Source of the DNA: an uncultured Clostridia bacterium
GTDB lineage: Bacteria > Bacillota > Clostridia > TANB77 > CAG-508
Length of the DNA stretch: 64,000 bases
NCBI GenBank assembly: GCA_944387405.1
Contig: CALXET010000005.1
Coordinates: 36,499 to 100,498 of the forward strand
Reading direction: 5' to 3'
Part shown: positions 9,518-18,134 of the stretch, piece after piece
Position numbering within the stretch: position 1 is the stretch's first letter
Layout: the number at the start of each line of letters is the position of its first letter
Translations under genes and position numbers: made by a program
Notes under the pieces: generated by a model
Seen by the model: the letters and a program-made list of their open reading frames with translations, nothing else
What the model was told of the DNA's origin: nothing
Database searches by the model: none

Positions 9518-12500
9518 TTATTTATTATTTTTATCATTGTTATTTGCATTTATAAAACCAACGCTTATCATATAATTAAATATTTTATATAAATATTTAT
9601 CATCTATTTTGCTCCATTTAAAACCTAAATCTTTTAATATTTTTTGAGTAAAATCAGACTTAATATTTACAGTATAATTATATTTTAAAGATAAATTTGT
9701 TGTATCAATATCGTTAACTATTGCATCAATTCCACTATTTAAAGAATTTGTATATTCTAATATTTTTTCTTTAAAACTATTGTCATCTAAAGGTTCAATT
9801 TGAATATTAAATTTTTCTAGTGCCTTTAATATATCTTTAACTAAAATCAAGTTGTGATTAAATAAATGGAATATTTTGTTGTCATATTGTTTAGTTCTAG
9901 CAAGACATACTATTGCAGATGCACATTCATCTACAGGAGTAAATTCAATTTGTTGATTAAGCATAGCTTGTGTTATTATTTTTAAATTTACTAGAGATTT
10001 TATTCTGCTATAAAATGCATTTGCATTTATATTTTTTTGGAAAAAGCCATCTGAATATCTACCAGATATTATACCAATACGTAATACTTTTCCTTTTAAC
10101 CCTTTTTTCATTGCAGAAAAGACAACATTTTCTGCTTCTAGTTTGCTGTTTACGTATACATTTTCTGTGTAATGCTGACCTATATAAAAATTATTTTCAG
10201 AAAAATCAACATTATGATTGTCATGTTTTAACAAATAATGTCCTGAAATGCTAATTGATGATAAATGTATAAACCTAAAATTATTTAATAAAGCAAATCT
10301 AGTTATATTTTTTGTACCAATTATATTTATATCTTTAAATTTATCAAAACTACCATAATGTTTAACAATAGCAGCTGTATGTATAATGGTAGATACATTA
10401 TTTTTTATTATATTATAATTTTCTTCTGTTAAATTTAAATTTTCAGTAGTAATATCACCATTAATGACAAAAATTCTTTTATTAATGTATGGATTTATTG
10501 AGCTATTAAAATAATACTTATAAGATTCAGATAATCTTTTTAAAGATGCTGCATCATCCACACCGCGTACTAAGCAATATATATTTACTTTAGTAGTATC
10601 TAATAATTCTTTTAATACATGAATACCTATAAATCCATTAGCACCAGTTAAAAATACATTTCCCATCTCTGAATCATCATTAATCTTAACAGCATGTTCG
10701 TCACTAGAGTGCAATAAAGAAGGATCTAAAGTAAATGCAACTTCATCATGTACAGATTCAGAATTATCTATAAATTCAGCTAATTTTTTAATAGTAGAAT
10801 ACTTATAAAAAGTTTGTGTAGTTAAATTTAATTTGTATTTTAAAAGCATTGATTGTAATTGAACAATACTTAGTGAATCTAATCCAAGAGATATAAAAGG
10901 AGTATTTATATCAACATGATTAGTACCATTATTTAATAATTTTAAGATATTCTTTTCTAATAATTTTTCTGTTTCAGTAGTTGCTTTTTCAAGTACAATA
11001 TCTGTATTAATATTAGGCTTTGGAAGTCTTTTTCTATCTATTTTTCCATTTGGTGTAAGGGGTAATGAGTCAAGCTTTATAAAATATGCAGGAATCATAT
11101 AGTTTGGTAATTCTTCTAATAGATAAGATATTAAGTCAGAAATAATAATATCTTTTTTTGAAGAATAGTAACATATTAAAAACTTTGATTCATAAGGTAC
11201 GATTACTGTTTCTTTTATATTATTATAAGACAAAATTCTATTCTCAATTTCTCCAAGCTCAATTCTATATCCTCTTATTTTTACTTGAAAATCTGCTCTT
11301 CCTAGATGAATTAGGTCTCCATTTGGAAGTTGTTTTACTAAATCATTAGTGTTATATATAAATTCTTTAGTGTTATATGGGTTTTTAATAAATAATTTCT
11401 CATTTAAATCATTTCTTTTATGGTACCCAGCACAAACGCCATCTCCACCAATATATAATATTCCTGGAGTTTCTGGTGGTAGTAATTTTAAATTTTTTTC
11501 ATCTAATACATAGACAGTAGTATTAGAGATAGGAGTCCCAATTGTTATAGTACGTGATTTAGTTACATCTTTTATAGTAGACCAGACTGCTGTTTCAGTA
11601 GGTCCATACATATTATATATGTTAATATTTTTTGATAAAGATCTTAAGTGTTCTAAAAGTGGTTGAGGTAAAGGTTCTCCTCCAACTAAAACATCTGTTA
11701 AATTTCCAAAATATCTACAATATTCGTAATTATTAGTTAATAAGTTCATTCTAGAAGGTGTAGTTTGAATTATATTTACATTATATTTTAAACATAAAGA
11801 ATTAAGTAATTTAATATCATTTTGCTCTTTTTCAGTAGCTAAAACAATAGTAAGACCTTTTTGAAGTGGTAAATAGCTTTCAAGTACAAATATATCAAAA
11901 CATATTGTAGTTACTGATACAATTACTTTTTTATTTGAAAAATTAATTTTTTCAGTTGTCCCTAAAATGAAATTATTAATGTTTATGTGTTTTAATTTAA
12001 CACCTTTTGGCCTTCCTGTTGAACCAGAAGTATAAATTATATATGCTAAATCTGAAGATAAATTAATATGTGAAGGGTTTTCTGTAGATCCTATATAAAT
12101 ATTATTATCAGATTCTAAAGCAATATTTATTTTTTCAACTGTTTCAGGAAGCATATTAAATAAATTAGTTTTAGAAAGTACGATTTTTGTTTCACTATTT
12201 TCTAACATATAAGAAATTCTTTCCATAGGGTATTCAGGATCAATTGGAAGATATGCGGCACCTGATTTTAATATTCCAAGTAATCCAATAAACATTTCGA
12301 TTGACCTATTTATAAGTAATCCTACAAAAGTATTTCTTTCTACGCCTTTATTCCTTAAAAAGTTTGCTACTTGATTTGCTTTTTCATTTAAATTTTTATA
12401 TGTGATTTTTTTATCTTCGCAAATTACTGCAATTTTATTTGGTGTTTTTGCAGCTTGTTTTTCTATAATACTATGTATTGTCTGCGTTTTATCATATCTT

Positions 12501-13858
12501 TTTAAAGTGTTATTGAAGTCATGTAATAATATGTTTTTCTCTTTTTCTGTTACTACTTCAATGTCTGAAAGTTTTTTATCAGCGCCTTCAGACAATATCT
12601 GCTCTATAATATATTTAATCCTTTTAAGTATTTTTGAAATATAAGTATCTGTATATTTAGAAATTTTATAATCATAAGATATAGACATTTTTCCTATATC
12701 AGAAACATCATGTATATGAATTTGTATATCATTAAAAATTGCATCTGGTTCAATCCATGTTGCAGAATATTTTATTAAAGAAAATTTCTCTTGTGTTCTT
12801 GGTTTCTGATAAGAAAATAAAATATTATACAAATTACTTGTAGATTCATTTTTTTTCTTTGCATCATTTAGAATATTATTATAAGGATATTTTTGATGTC
12901 TAAAGCAAGACATCATATCTAAAGAGATATCATTTACTAAATTTTTAAAAGTATATGAAGGTTTTATTTTAATAGTAAATGGAATTGTATCGATAAATAA
13001 TCCAACTGTATTTTTTTCTAAAGCATTAGATCTATTTAATACAGGTGTACCTACTACAAAATTATTTAAGTTATTAATTCTACTAAAATAAATCGCGTGT
13101 ATAGCAAGGAGAAAATTATATATACTTATTTTATTGCTTTTGCAAAAATCATTTATACTTTCCATGTCTTTTTTTGATAAAGTTAAAGTTTTTCTATTAG
13201 CTTTATAATCTAAATCATTTGAAGATGAGAGATCACATGGAATACATGCTTGAGATTCAGTAGAATAATCATCCCAATATTTTTTATCCTTAATAAATTT
13301 ATTGCTTTGTTTATATTCTTTTGAAGAATTTATAAAATCAACATAAGAATAATTATTGTATTCTGGAATAGAATCTGTAGAATCTGTCTTGTTAGATAAA
13401 AAAGCATAATAATTTAATATTCTATCAATAATAAGTTGAATGCTCCAAGCATCAGATATTAGGTGATGGGCAACGAAAATAAATCCTCCAGTTTTATCTG
13501 ACAAAACAAATGGAATAAATCTAAATAATAATGAATCATATGCGAAAATAGGTTGATTTGCTATTTCTTTGGCATATGCATTAACGTCGGTTATATTATT
13601 AAAATTAAGAAGTGAAAAATCAATTTTTGAATAATCAGATATGTATTGATAAGGAATATTTGAATTACTAATTCCTATTTTTATTCTAAAACTATCAGTA
13701 TTTTTAATAAAAAGATTTATAGAATTAAATAATATCTCTTTATTTATTTGTTCTTTTATAATAAAAACTCCAGCAAGATTATTAATAGGTGTATTTTTAT
13801 AAAATTGTTCAATTGAAAAAATTGATTCTTGCTGTCCTGTTAATTCAAACTTTTTCAT
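9518..13858 (-). CDS. Single-module NRPS: condensation-adenylation-carrier-thioester reductase
   Basis: This 1446-residue enzyme has an N-terminal condensation domain with the catalytic motif AHHLISDAWS (about residue 130); an adenylation domain with YTSGSTGRPKG (about 610), MYGPTETA (about 752) and NGKIDRK with the A10 lysine; a carrier domain with LGLDSLS (phosphopantetheine serine about 991); and a reductase with FLTGANGFIGIHV (about 1070) and catalytic YVNSK (about 1234). Read by eye against GrsA, the binding-pocket residues are D-I-L-Q-L-G-M-V-W-K, close to the glycine code DILQLGLIWK. A starter acyl group condensed with glycine and released reductively would give an N-acyl aminoaldehyde or alcohol. 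The start is the ATG at 13858 behind AGGAAAG. No phosphopantetheinyl transferase or exporter is in view. Confidence 0.93.
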   Translation of the reverse strand: MKKFELTGQQESIFSIEQFYKNTPINNLAGVFIIKEQINKEILFNSINLFIKNTDSFRIKIGISNSNIPYQYISDYSKIDFSLLNFNNITDVNAYAKEIANQPIFAYDSLLFRFIPFVLSDKTGGFIFVAHHLISDAWSIQLIIDRILNYYAFLSNKTDSTDSIPEYNNYSYVDFINSSKEYKQSNKFIKDKKYWDDYSTESQACIPCDLSSSNDLDYKANRKTLTLSKKDMESINDFCKSNKISIYNFLLAIHAIYFSRINNLNNFVVGTPVLNRSNALEKNTVGLFIDTIPFTIKIKPSYTFKNLVNDISLDMMSCFRHQKYPYNNILNDAKKKNESTSNLYNILFSYQKPRTQEKFSLIKYSATWIEPDAIFNDIQIHIHDVSDIGKMSISYDYKISKYTDTYISKILKRIKYIIEQILSEGADKKLSDIEVVTEKEKNILLHDFNNTLKRYDKTQTIHSIIEKQAAKTPNKIAVICEDKKITYKNLNEKANQVANFLRNKGVERNTFVGLLINRSIEMFIGLLGILKSGAAYLPIDPEYPMERISYMLENSETKIVLSKTNLFNMLPETVEKINIALESDNNIYIGSTENPSHINLSSDLAYIIYTSGSTGRPKGVKLKHININNFILGTTEKINFSNKKVIVSVTTICFDIFVLESYLPLQKGLTIVLATEKEQNDIKLLNSLCLKYNVNIIQTTPSRMNLLTNNYEYCRYFGNLTDVLVGGEPLPQPLLEHLRSLSKNINIYNMYGPTETAVWSTIKDVTKSRTITIGTPISNTTVYVLDEKNLKLLPPETPGILYIGGDGVCAGYHKRNDLNEKLFIKNPYNTKEFIYNTNDLVKQLPNGDLIHLGRADFQVKIRGYRIELGEIENRILSYNNIKETVIVPYESKFLICYYSSKKDIIISDLISYLLEELPNYMIPAYFIKLDSLPLTPNGKIDRKRLPKPNINTDIVLEKATTETEKLLEKNILKLLNNGTNHVDINTPFISLGLDSLSIVQLQSMLLKYKLNLTTQTFYKYSTIKKLAEFIDNSESVHDEVAFTLDPSLLHSSDEHAVKINDDSEMGNVFLTGANGFIGIHVLKELLDTTKVNIYCLVRGVDDAASLKRLSESYKYYFNSSINPYINKRIFVINGDITTENLNLTEENYNIIKNNVSTIIHTAAIVKHYGSFDKFKDINIIGTKNITRFALLNNFRFIHLSSISISGHYLLKHDNHNVDFSENNFYIGQHYTENVYVNSKLEAENVVFSAMKKGLKGKVLRIGIISGRYSDGFFQKNINANAFYSRIKSLVNLKIITQAMLNQQIEFTPVDECASAIVCLARTKQYDNKIFHLFNHNLILVKDILKALEKFNIQIEPLDDNSFKEKILEYTNSLNSGIDAIVNDIDTTNLSLKYNYTVNIKSDFTQKILKDLGFKWSKIDDKYLYKIFNYMISVGFINANNNDKNNK

Positions 13859-13900
13859 AACATCTTTCCTCATATACAATTTTCTTTAAAATTTAACACC

Positions 13901-13929
13901 ATTATATAAAAAATATAAAAATATGTCAT
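13901..13929 (-). promoter_or_regulatory. Promoter of the NRPS-kinase-regulator operon
   Basis: On the minus strand, ATGACA (13929-13924) and TATAAT (13906-13901) are 17 bases apart, about 45 bases before the NRPS start codon. Confidence 0.6.
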
Positions 13930-14010
13930 CAATGAAACATAAAAAATAAGAAAAAGTAACTAAAAAGTAATATATAAAGAAGTTAAATATGAAAAAAAGT
14001 GTATAACTCA

Positions 14011-14038
14011 TTGACAAAAAGGAAGAATACTATATATG
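14011..14038 (+). promoter_or_regulatory. Promoter of htrA
   Basis: TTGACA at 14011-14016 and TATATG at 14033-14038, 16 bases apart. The expected transcript starts close to the GGAGAG ribosome binding site at 14041, which supports the start codon at 14056 rather than the upstream GTG at 13999. Confidence 0.55.
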
Positions 14039-14055
14039 TAGGAGAGATAATTTAT

Positions 14056-15172
14056 ATGTATGCAGAGAAAAAAGAAAGATTTAAAAATTTAGGAATACAG
14101 CTTTTAATAATAGTTTTAAGTTGCTTTTTTGGAATATTGGCATATATTATATATTTAGATAGTCAAATATATGTATATGAAAAAAGTGCGGTTGGATCAA
14201 AACTTTTAAGAGAAGCAGAAGTAAATATAAACAATAATGAAATAAATTTAGAAAATATAACTAAGTGCGTAGTTGGGATATCAAAACTAGAAGATAATGG
14301 TACAAGTATTTTCCTAGAGAAAAGTACAGAAAAATTAGGACTGGGAACAGGTGTAATAGTTGGAGAAGATGGATATATACTTACAAATGAACATGTAGTT
14401 GGTGAGAAGTATAGTAGTTGTTATGTGACGTTAGATACAGGAATTGAATATAAAGGTAGTGTAGTGTGGGCAGATAGTGAAATAGATTTAGCAATAGTAA
14501 AGATAGGAATCACAGGATTAGATAAAATAAACCTAGGTGATTCAAATAATATTAAGATTGGTGAAAGAGTTTTTGCAATAGGAAATCCTGTTGGCTTTGA
14601 ATTTCAGAAGACAGTAACATCAGGAATTATAAGCGGAATAAATAGAACTATTAAAATAAAGAATGATGATGATACTTATTCGTATATGGAAAGTCTAATC
14701 CAAACTGATGCCACCATAAATGAGGGAAATAGTGGAGGCCCATTAGTAAATGAAAAAGGTGAGATTATTGGTATAACATCAGTTAAAGTTAATGATGCAG
14801 AAGGAATACGGATTTGCGATTCCAATCAATGTAGTAAAACCAATTATAGAAAAATTTAAAAAAACAGGACGATTCGATGAAGCATACCTTGGAATATATG
14901 GATATGATAAAGAAGTAATTCCATATCTAAAAGATGCAATTGATTTTGAAAATGGTATATATATTGCAGAAATTAATAAATCTAGTAATCTTAAAAACTC
15001 AAACTTAAAATCTGGAGATATAATTACGAAAATAGATGATAAAGATTTAACAAGAATGTCAGAGCTTAGAGAGTATATTTATGGGAAAAATCCTGGGGAT
15101 ATAGTAAGTCTTACAATTAAGAGAAATAAAAAAGAATTTATATTGAAAGTAAAACTTGGTAAAAAATTGTAA
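14056..15172 (+). CDS. htrA: HtrA/DegP-like membrane serine protease with a +1 frameshift
   Basis: One membrane segment (about residues 13-35) is followed by a trypsin-like domain with triad His113 (NEHVVG), Asp144 (SEIDLAIVK) and Ser226 (EGNSGGPLV), then a PDZ domain. The reading frame is broken at 14806-14815 (ATA-CGG-ATT-T). Frame zero stops at 14859, while skipping the C at 14809 gives EGIGFAIPINVVKPI, exactly the HtrA consensus, and runs to 15172 for 371 residues. Without the shift the product lacks the last protease strand and all of PDZ. HtrA proteins degrade misfolded envelope proteins. The ATG at 14056 follows GGAGAG. The break could be programmed, a mutation or a sequence error; the same decamer breaks a second gene at 59852. 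Confidence 0.85.
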
Positions 15173-15195
15173 AATATTAAAGAATGTAGTATAAT
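15167..15195 (+). promoter_or_regulatory. Promoter of small membrane protein gene at 15267
   Basis: TTGTAA and TATAAT with a 17-base spacer, overlapping the end of htrA. Confidence 0.6.
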
Positions 15196-15266
15196 AAAAA
15201 AGCTAAACACGGAAATTTATTAATTCAAAGTAGAAGAAGAGTTCTTTTTCGAAAGGGGAGATATAT

Positions 15267-15560
15267 ATGATAAAATATCTACTTTGGGGATTGGCGTGGA
15301 TATTAAGCCAACAATTTTTAGCATTGATTGGGATTATTGCTCCTGTTGGAATATTTACTTCCATTGTTGATGCGATTATTTCAATTATTGCTGTGCGGTT
15401 TGCCAGAAATCATGAGTGGCTTCTTGGAATCATTTGCGTAGTTTTTATCATTTGGTTCATAGGAGTATTGGTACAAGGAGAGTTTATTGGTGCACTCGTG
15501 TCACTTTTCTTAAACTCTGTGCTTCTGATTTTGGCCTTCAGTAAGAAGAATAGGGAGTAG
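15267..15560 (+). CDS. Small multi-pass membrane protein, unknown function
   Basis: The 97-residue product is almost entirely hydrophobic, with three to four predicted membrane segments and a short basic C-terminus (SKKNRE). I do not recognise a family. It resembles the next gene in layout (an MIKYLLWGLAWILSQQF start versus MGKIIWIIGWFAAQRIM, then a Gly-Ile-Ala segment), so the two are probably paralogues. Base composition is clearly richer in G+C than the neighbours, and it uses codons such as CGG and GTG, suggesting recent acquisition. GGGGAG precedes the ATG, and it has its own promoter and terminator. Confidence 0.7.
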   Translation: MIKYLLWGLAWILSQQFLALIGIIAPVGIFTSIVDAIISIIAVRFARNHEWLLGIICVVFIIWFIGVLVQGEFIGALVSLFLNSVLLILAFSKKNRE

Positions 15561-15577
15561 AGATGCTCCCTATTTTT
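15553..15577 (+). terminator. Terminator of the 15267 gene
   Basis: AGGGAG/CTCCCT stem followed by ATTTTT, overlapping the stop codon region. Confidence 0.7.
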
Positions 15578-15588
15578 CTTTGTAAAAA

Positions 15589-15617
15589 TTGAATAAAATG
15601 TATAAATATGGTATAAT
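15589..15617 (+). promoter_or_regulatory. Promoter of small membrane protein gene at 15673
   Basis: TTGAAT and TATAAT separated by 17 bases, with a G before the -10 box. Confidence 0.65.
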
Positions 15618-15672
15618 AAATAGGAACAAACGTAGAATTATCCAAATTTTCAAACAAAAAAGGAGGACATAC

Positions 15673-15999
15673 ATGGGAAAAATAATTTGGATTATTGGTT
15701 GGTTTGCCGCACAGCGGATTATGATGGCTATGGGCCTCATAGCGCACAATACGCTTTTTGAGACTACCATGGTTACGCTGATCGGTTTTCTCGCTGGCTT
15801 TTTATCCTTTGACAGTTGGCTTTTACCATTCTATATTGGCATAGCTATTGCATGGGGAATTGCTACAATAACAGATGGTGCGCTTGTCGCAGGTGTTCTG
15901 ATTATCGTATTTCACCTGGCACTACTTGTGGTGTTCAATAGCTCTAAGGCTAAGAAAGATGGCACGAATGCTGGGAGAAGGAGAAAAAGGAGGCGGTGA
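15673..15999 (+). CDS. Small membrane protein with Arg/Lys-rich tail, paralogue of the preceding gene
   Basis: The 108-residue protein has three to four hydrophobic segments and ends in a strongly basic tail (GRRRKRRR) that should face the cytoplasm or bind nucleic acid or phospholipid. The start is the ATG at 15673, right after AGGAGGACATAC, not the upstream in-frame ATG at 15589. It is visibly G+C-richer than the chromosome around it and carries CGG codons. Like its neighbour it has a private promoter and a strong terminator, so the two form separate expression cassettes. Function unknown. Confidence 0.75.
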   Translation: MGKIIWIIGWFAAQRIMMAMGLIAHNTLFETTMVTLIGFLAGFLSFDSWLLPFYIGIAIAWGIATITDGALVAGVLIIVFHLALLVVFNSSKAKKDGTNAGRRRKRRR

Positions 16000-16002
16000 A
16001 AA

Positions 16003-16046
16003 AACGACACATAGGAGGGACTTCCCCACTTATGTGTCGTTTTTTA
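16003..16046 (+). terminator. Strong terminator
   Basis: Stem AAACGACACATA/TATGTGTCGTTT with an internal loop and a T-run, directly after the 15673 gene. Confidence 0.85.
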
Positions 16047-16070
16047 TCGAAATTAGAGATGCGAAAATCC

Positions 16071-16099
16071 TTGACCTTAGCGAAAAACCGTCTTATAGT
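16071..16099 (+). promoter_or_regulatory. Promoter of the 16118 gene
   Basis: TTGACC and TATAGT with a 17-base spacer, ending 18 bases before the start codon. Confidence 0.5.
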
Positions 16100-16117
16100 T
16101 GATATAAGGAGGTAGTT

Positions 16118-16423
16118 ATGAAAAAGATATTTTCAAAGGTTATATATGATGATAAGGAGTTATTAGGGAGTAATATTCAAAAATTAGAATTAAAATATTA
16201 CAAAACTAGAAAAAATTTGAATAGAGGTTATGGAATAGAAATTACTAAGAAAGAATTATGTAATAATAGAAGCCTTAGAGAGAAAAGATGTTATGATAAT
16301 ATTACATTAGATGAAAAAATAGTAAATAGACTACTTGAGGTATTATCTGTAAATAAAGTTACTCCAGTAGCTTCAGACGATGTAATAAGCGATTTTTTAA
16401 AAGAATTTAGTAAAGTGACGTAA
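16118..16423 (+). CDS. Conserved clostridial small protein, unknown function (possibly DUF6514)
   Basis: This 101-residue soluble protein has a central block NRGYGIEITKKEL that recalls a family of small clostridial proteins I associate with DUF6514, but I am unsure of that name. The second half is acidic-helical (VNRLLEVLSVNKVTPVASDDVISDFLKEF). There are no membrane segments or recognisable catalytic residues. AAGGAGG lies seven bases before the ATG. It is monocistronic, with tRNA-Arg next. Confidence 0.7.
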   Translation: MKKIFSKVIYDDKELLGSNIQKLELKYYKTRKNLNRGYGIEITKKELCNNRSLREKRCYDNITLDEKIVNRLLEVLSVNKVTPVASDDVISDFLKEFSKVT

Positions 16424-16441
16424 AAAAATTAATAAAAAATA

Positions 16442-16470
16442 TTGACAAAAATAAAAAATGGTGGTAATAT
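16442..16470 (+). promoter_or_regulatory. Promoter of tRNA-Arg(UCU)
   Basis: TTGACA and TAATAT with a 17-base spacer, 12 bases before the tRNA. Confidence 0.75.
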
Positions 16471-16482
16471 AATTACTGTTCT

Positions 16483-16559
<77 letters not shown>

Positions 16560-16635
16560 TTAAACAAAACCTGTAAAGTGTTTAAGATAAAGCATTTTAT
16601 AGGTTTTTATTTTTTTACATAAAAGTAAACAAAAC

Positions 16636-16664
16636 TTGACAAAAAGATAATAAAAGTTTACAAT
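16636..16664 (+). promoter_or_regulatory. Promoter of the three-gene operon at 16693
   Basis: TTGACA and TACAAT with a 17-base spacer, 28 bases before the start codon. Confidence 0.65.
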
Positions 16665-16692
16665 TATATTAAGATACTATCAGGAGGGGAAT

Positions 16693-17004
16693 ATGAAAAA
16701 AGAGGAAATATTAGAAAAAGCTAGAAAAGATGATGATGAAATTGAACAATTAATTTTAACAAGATCTCTTGGCTTTAGCACAATTATAATTCCAATTATG
16801 TGCATATTATTTATAATTGTAAGAATATTAAATTCAGAATATATGATTAGTGATTTAGTATCAATTACTTTAGCTCAATTAACTATATCAGAAATTTATC
16901 AAGCTTTTAAAATAAAGAAGCCTATCTTATTTGTGATTGGAATGATTACTTTAATTTTAACAATTATTTTTATTATCAGCTTTTTAAATGAGGTGATAAT
17001 ATGA
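16693..17004 (+). CDS. Three-TM membrane protein, DUF6442-like
   Basis: This 103-residue protein has a charged N-terminus (KKEEILEKARKDDDEIEQL) and three hydrophobic segments (about 28-46, 52-68, 75-98). The N-terminal KARxxxxDExE pattern is typical of clostridial membrane proteins encoded just before an XRE regulator; I associate it with DUF6442. The stop codon overlaps the start of the downstream regulator (ATGA), so the two are translationally coupled. The function of such pairs is unknown. Confidence 0.75.
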   Translation: MKKEEILEKARKDDDEIEQLILTRSLGFSTIIIPIMCILFIIVRILNSEYMISDLVSITLAQLTISEIYQAFKIKKPILFVIGMITLILTIIFIISFLNEVII

Positions 17005-17213
17005 AAGAAAATTTAGTATTAAAAAATAAACTTAAAGTCGCAAGAGCTGAGAAGGATTTATCACAGGAAGAATTGGCTAATTTAGTTGGTGTATCAAGAC
17101 AGACGATAAATTCAATAGAAACAGGAAAATTTTATCCAACAGCTAAACTAGCATTATTACTTTGTATAGCATTAGATAAAAAATTTGAAGATATTTTTTA
17201 TTTTGATGAATAA
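17001..17213 (+). CDS. XRE-family transcriptional regulator
   Basis: The 70-residue protein is a single helix-turn-helix domain: LKVARAEKDLSQEELANLVGVSRQTINSIETGKFYPT, closely like YozG/SinR-type minimal repressors. It overlaps the upstream membrane protein gene by four bases. It probably autoregulates the operon starting at 16693. Confidence 0.9.
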   Translation: MKENLVLKNKLKVARAEKDLSQEELANLVGVSRQTINSIETGKFYPTAKLALLLCIALDKKFEDIFYFDE

Positions 17214-17227
17214 AAGGAGGGAGAAAA

Positions 17228-17965
17228 ATGAAAAAGTTTAGAATAATTTTAGTCATATTAACTGTATTTGCTATTGTATTAGCGGGAATGTATATTTTTT
17301 TAATTAGATCTAATAGAGTAGGAAATTCCAAATCAGCAACGCTTTTTGATAATATGTATAAAAATTCATGTAGAGACAAGTCAAATATAACTATGGAAAT
17401 AAGTTATAAAGATGAAAATAATGATATTCTTATATTAAGGGCTACAGATAATAAAGAAGAAAAAGAAATAACAGCTATAAAGAATAATAATAAAGATGAA
17501 ATAGAAAAACACCCAGATTCAAAGGATGCTATTATTTGTACAGTTGCGGGAAAAGACAAAGAAATTGGATATAATCTTTTTCCAGTTTTAAAAAGATATA
17601 ATATTATTTATGATGAAGAAAAAGAGACAGATAGTTTTGATTATTGGATAAATGATATATTATCTAATTTCTCTAAAGCATCATATTATACAAGAGGGTA
17701 TGAATTAGTAAATGGAAAATTACTATATTATGAAAATTTCAAAAATGAAGGATTAAAATTTTATTTTGATAATGATAATTTAGTATATATGAAATCTACT
17801 AAACTAGAGGAGTCTTTTAATTTAAAAGATATTTTATATAAAGTAGAAATAAGATATGATGATTCTTATAAAGAAATGATAAATATTCCAGATGATTATG
17901 AGGGTTATAAACAAGTGTATAATGAAGATACTAATGAAACAGAAAAAATAAAAATAGAAAAATAA
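17228..17965 (+). CDS. Membrane-anchored extracytoplasmic protein, unknown function
   Basis: The 245-residue protein has an N-terminal signal anchor (about residues 5-27) and a hydrophilic extracytoplasmic domain rich in Asp, Asn, Lys and Tyr. I recognise no catalytic motif. It is the third gene of the operon with the membrane protein and the XRE regulator; AAAGGAGG precedes its ATG. A role in envelope sensing is a guess from context. Confidence 0.7.
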   Translation: MKKFRIILVILTVFAIVLAGMYIFLIRSNRVGNSKSATLFDNMYKNSCRDKSNITMEISYKDENNDILILRATDNKEEKEITAIKNNNKDEIEKHPDSKDAIICTVAGKDKEIGYNLFPVLKRYNIIYDEEKETDSFDYWINDILSNFSKASYYTRGYELVNGKLLYYENFKNEGLKFYFDNDNLVYMKSTKLEESFNLKDILYKVEIRYDDSYKEMINIPDDYEGYKQVYNEDTNETEKIKIEK

Positions 17966-17992
17966 AAAGAGTATCATTTTGATACTCTTTTT
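17965..17992 (+). terminator. Terminator after the 16693 operon
   Basis: AAAGAGTATC/GATACTCTTT stem with T-run, ending one base before the convergent tRNA-Arg(ACG). Confidence 0.85.
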
Positions 17993-18069
17993 TGGTGCAC
18001 CAGGAGGAATTCGAATCCCCGACCTCTCGGTTCGTAGCCGAGTGCTCTATCCAGCTAAGCTACTGGTGC
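17993..18069 (-). tRNA. tRNA-Arg (anticodon ACG)
   Basis: A 77-base cloverleaf with CCA: acceptor GCACCAG/CTGGTGC, anticodon arm CTCGGCTACGAACCGAG with ACG, and T loop TTCGAAT. After A34-to-inosine editing it reads CGU, CGC and CGA but not CGG. This matters for the two frameshift sites in this window, both of which place CGG in the frame-zero A site. Confidence 0.95.
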
Positions 18070-18134
18070 ATAAGCAAATATTATTATAAAACTAAAGTAG
18101 CTAAATGTCAATATTTAGCTACTTTAGAAAATAA

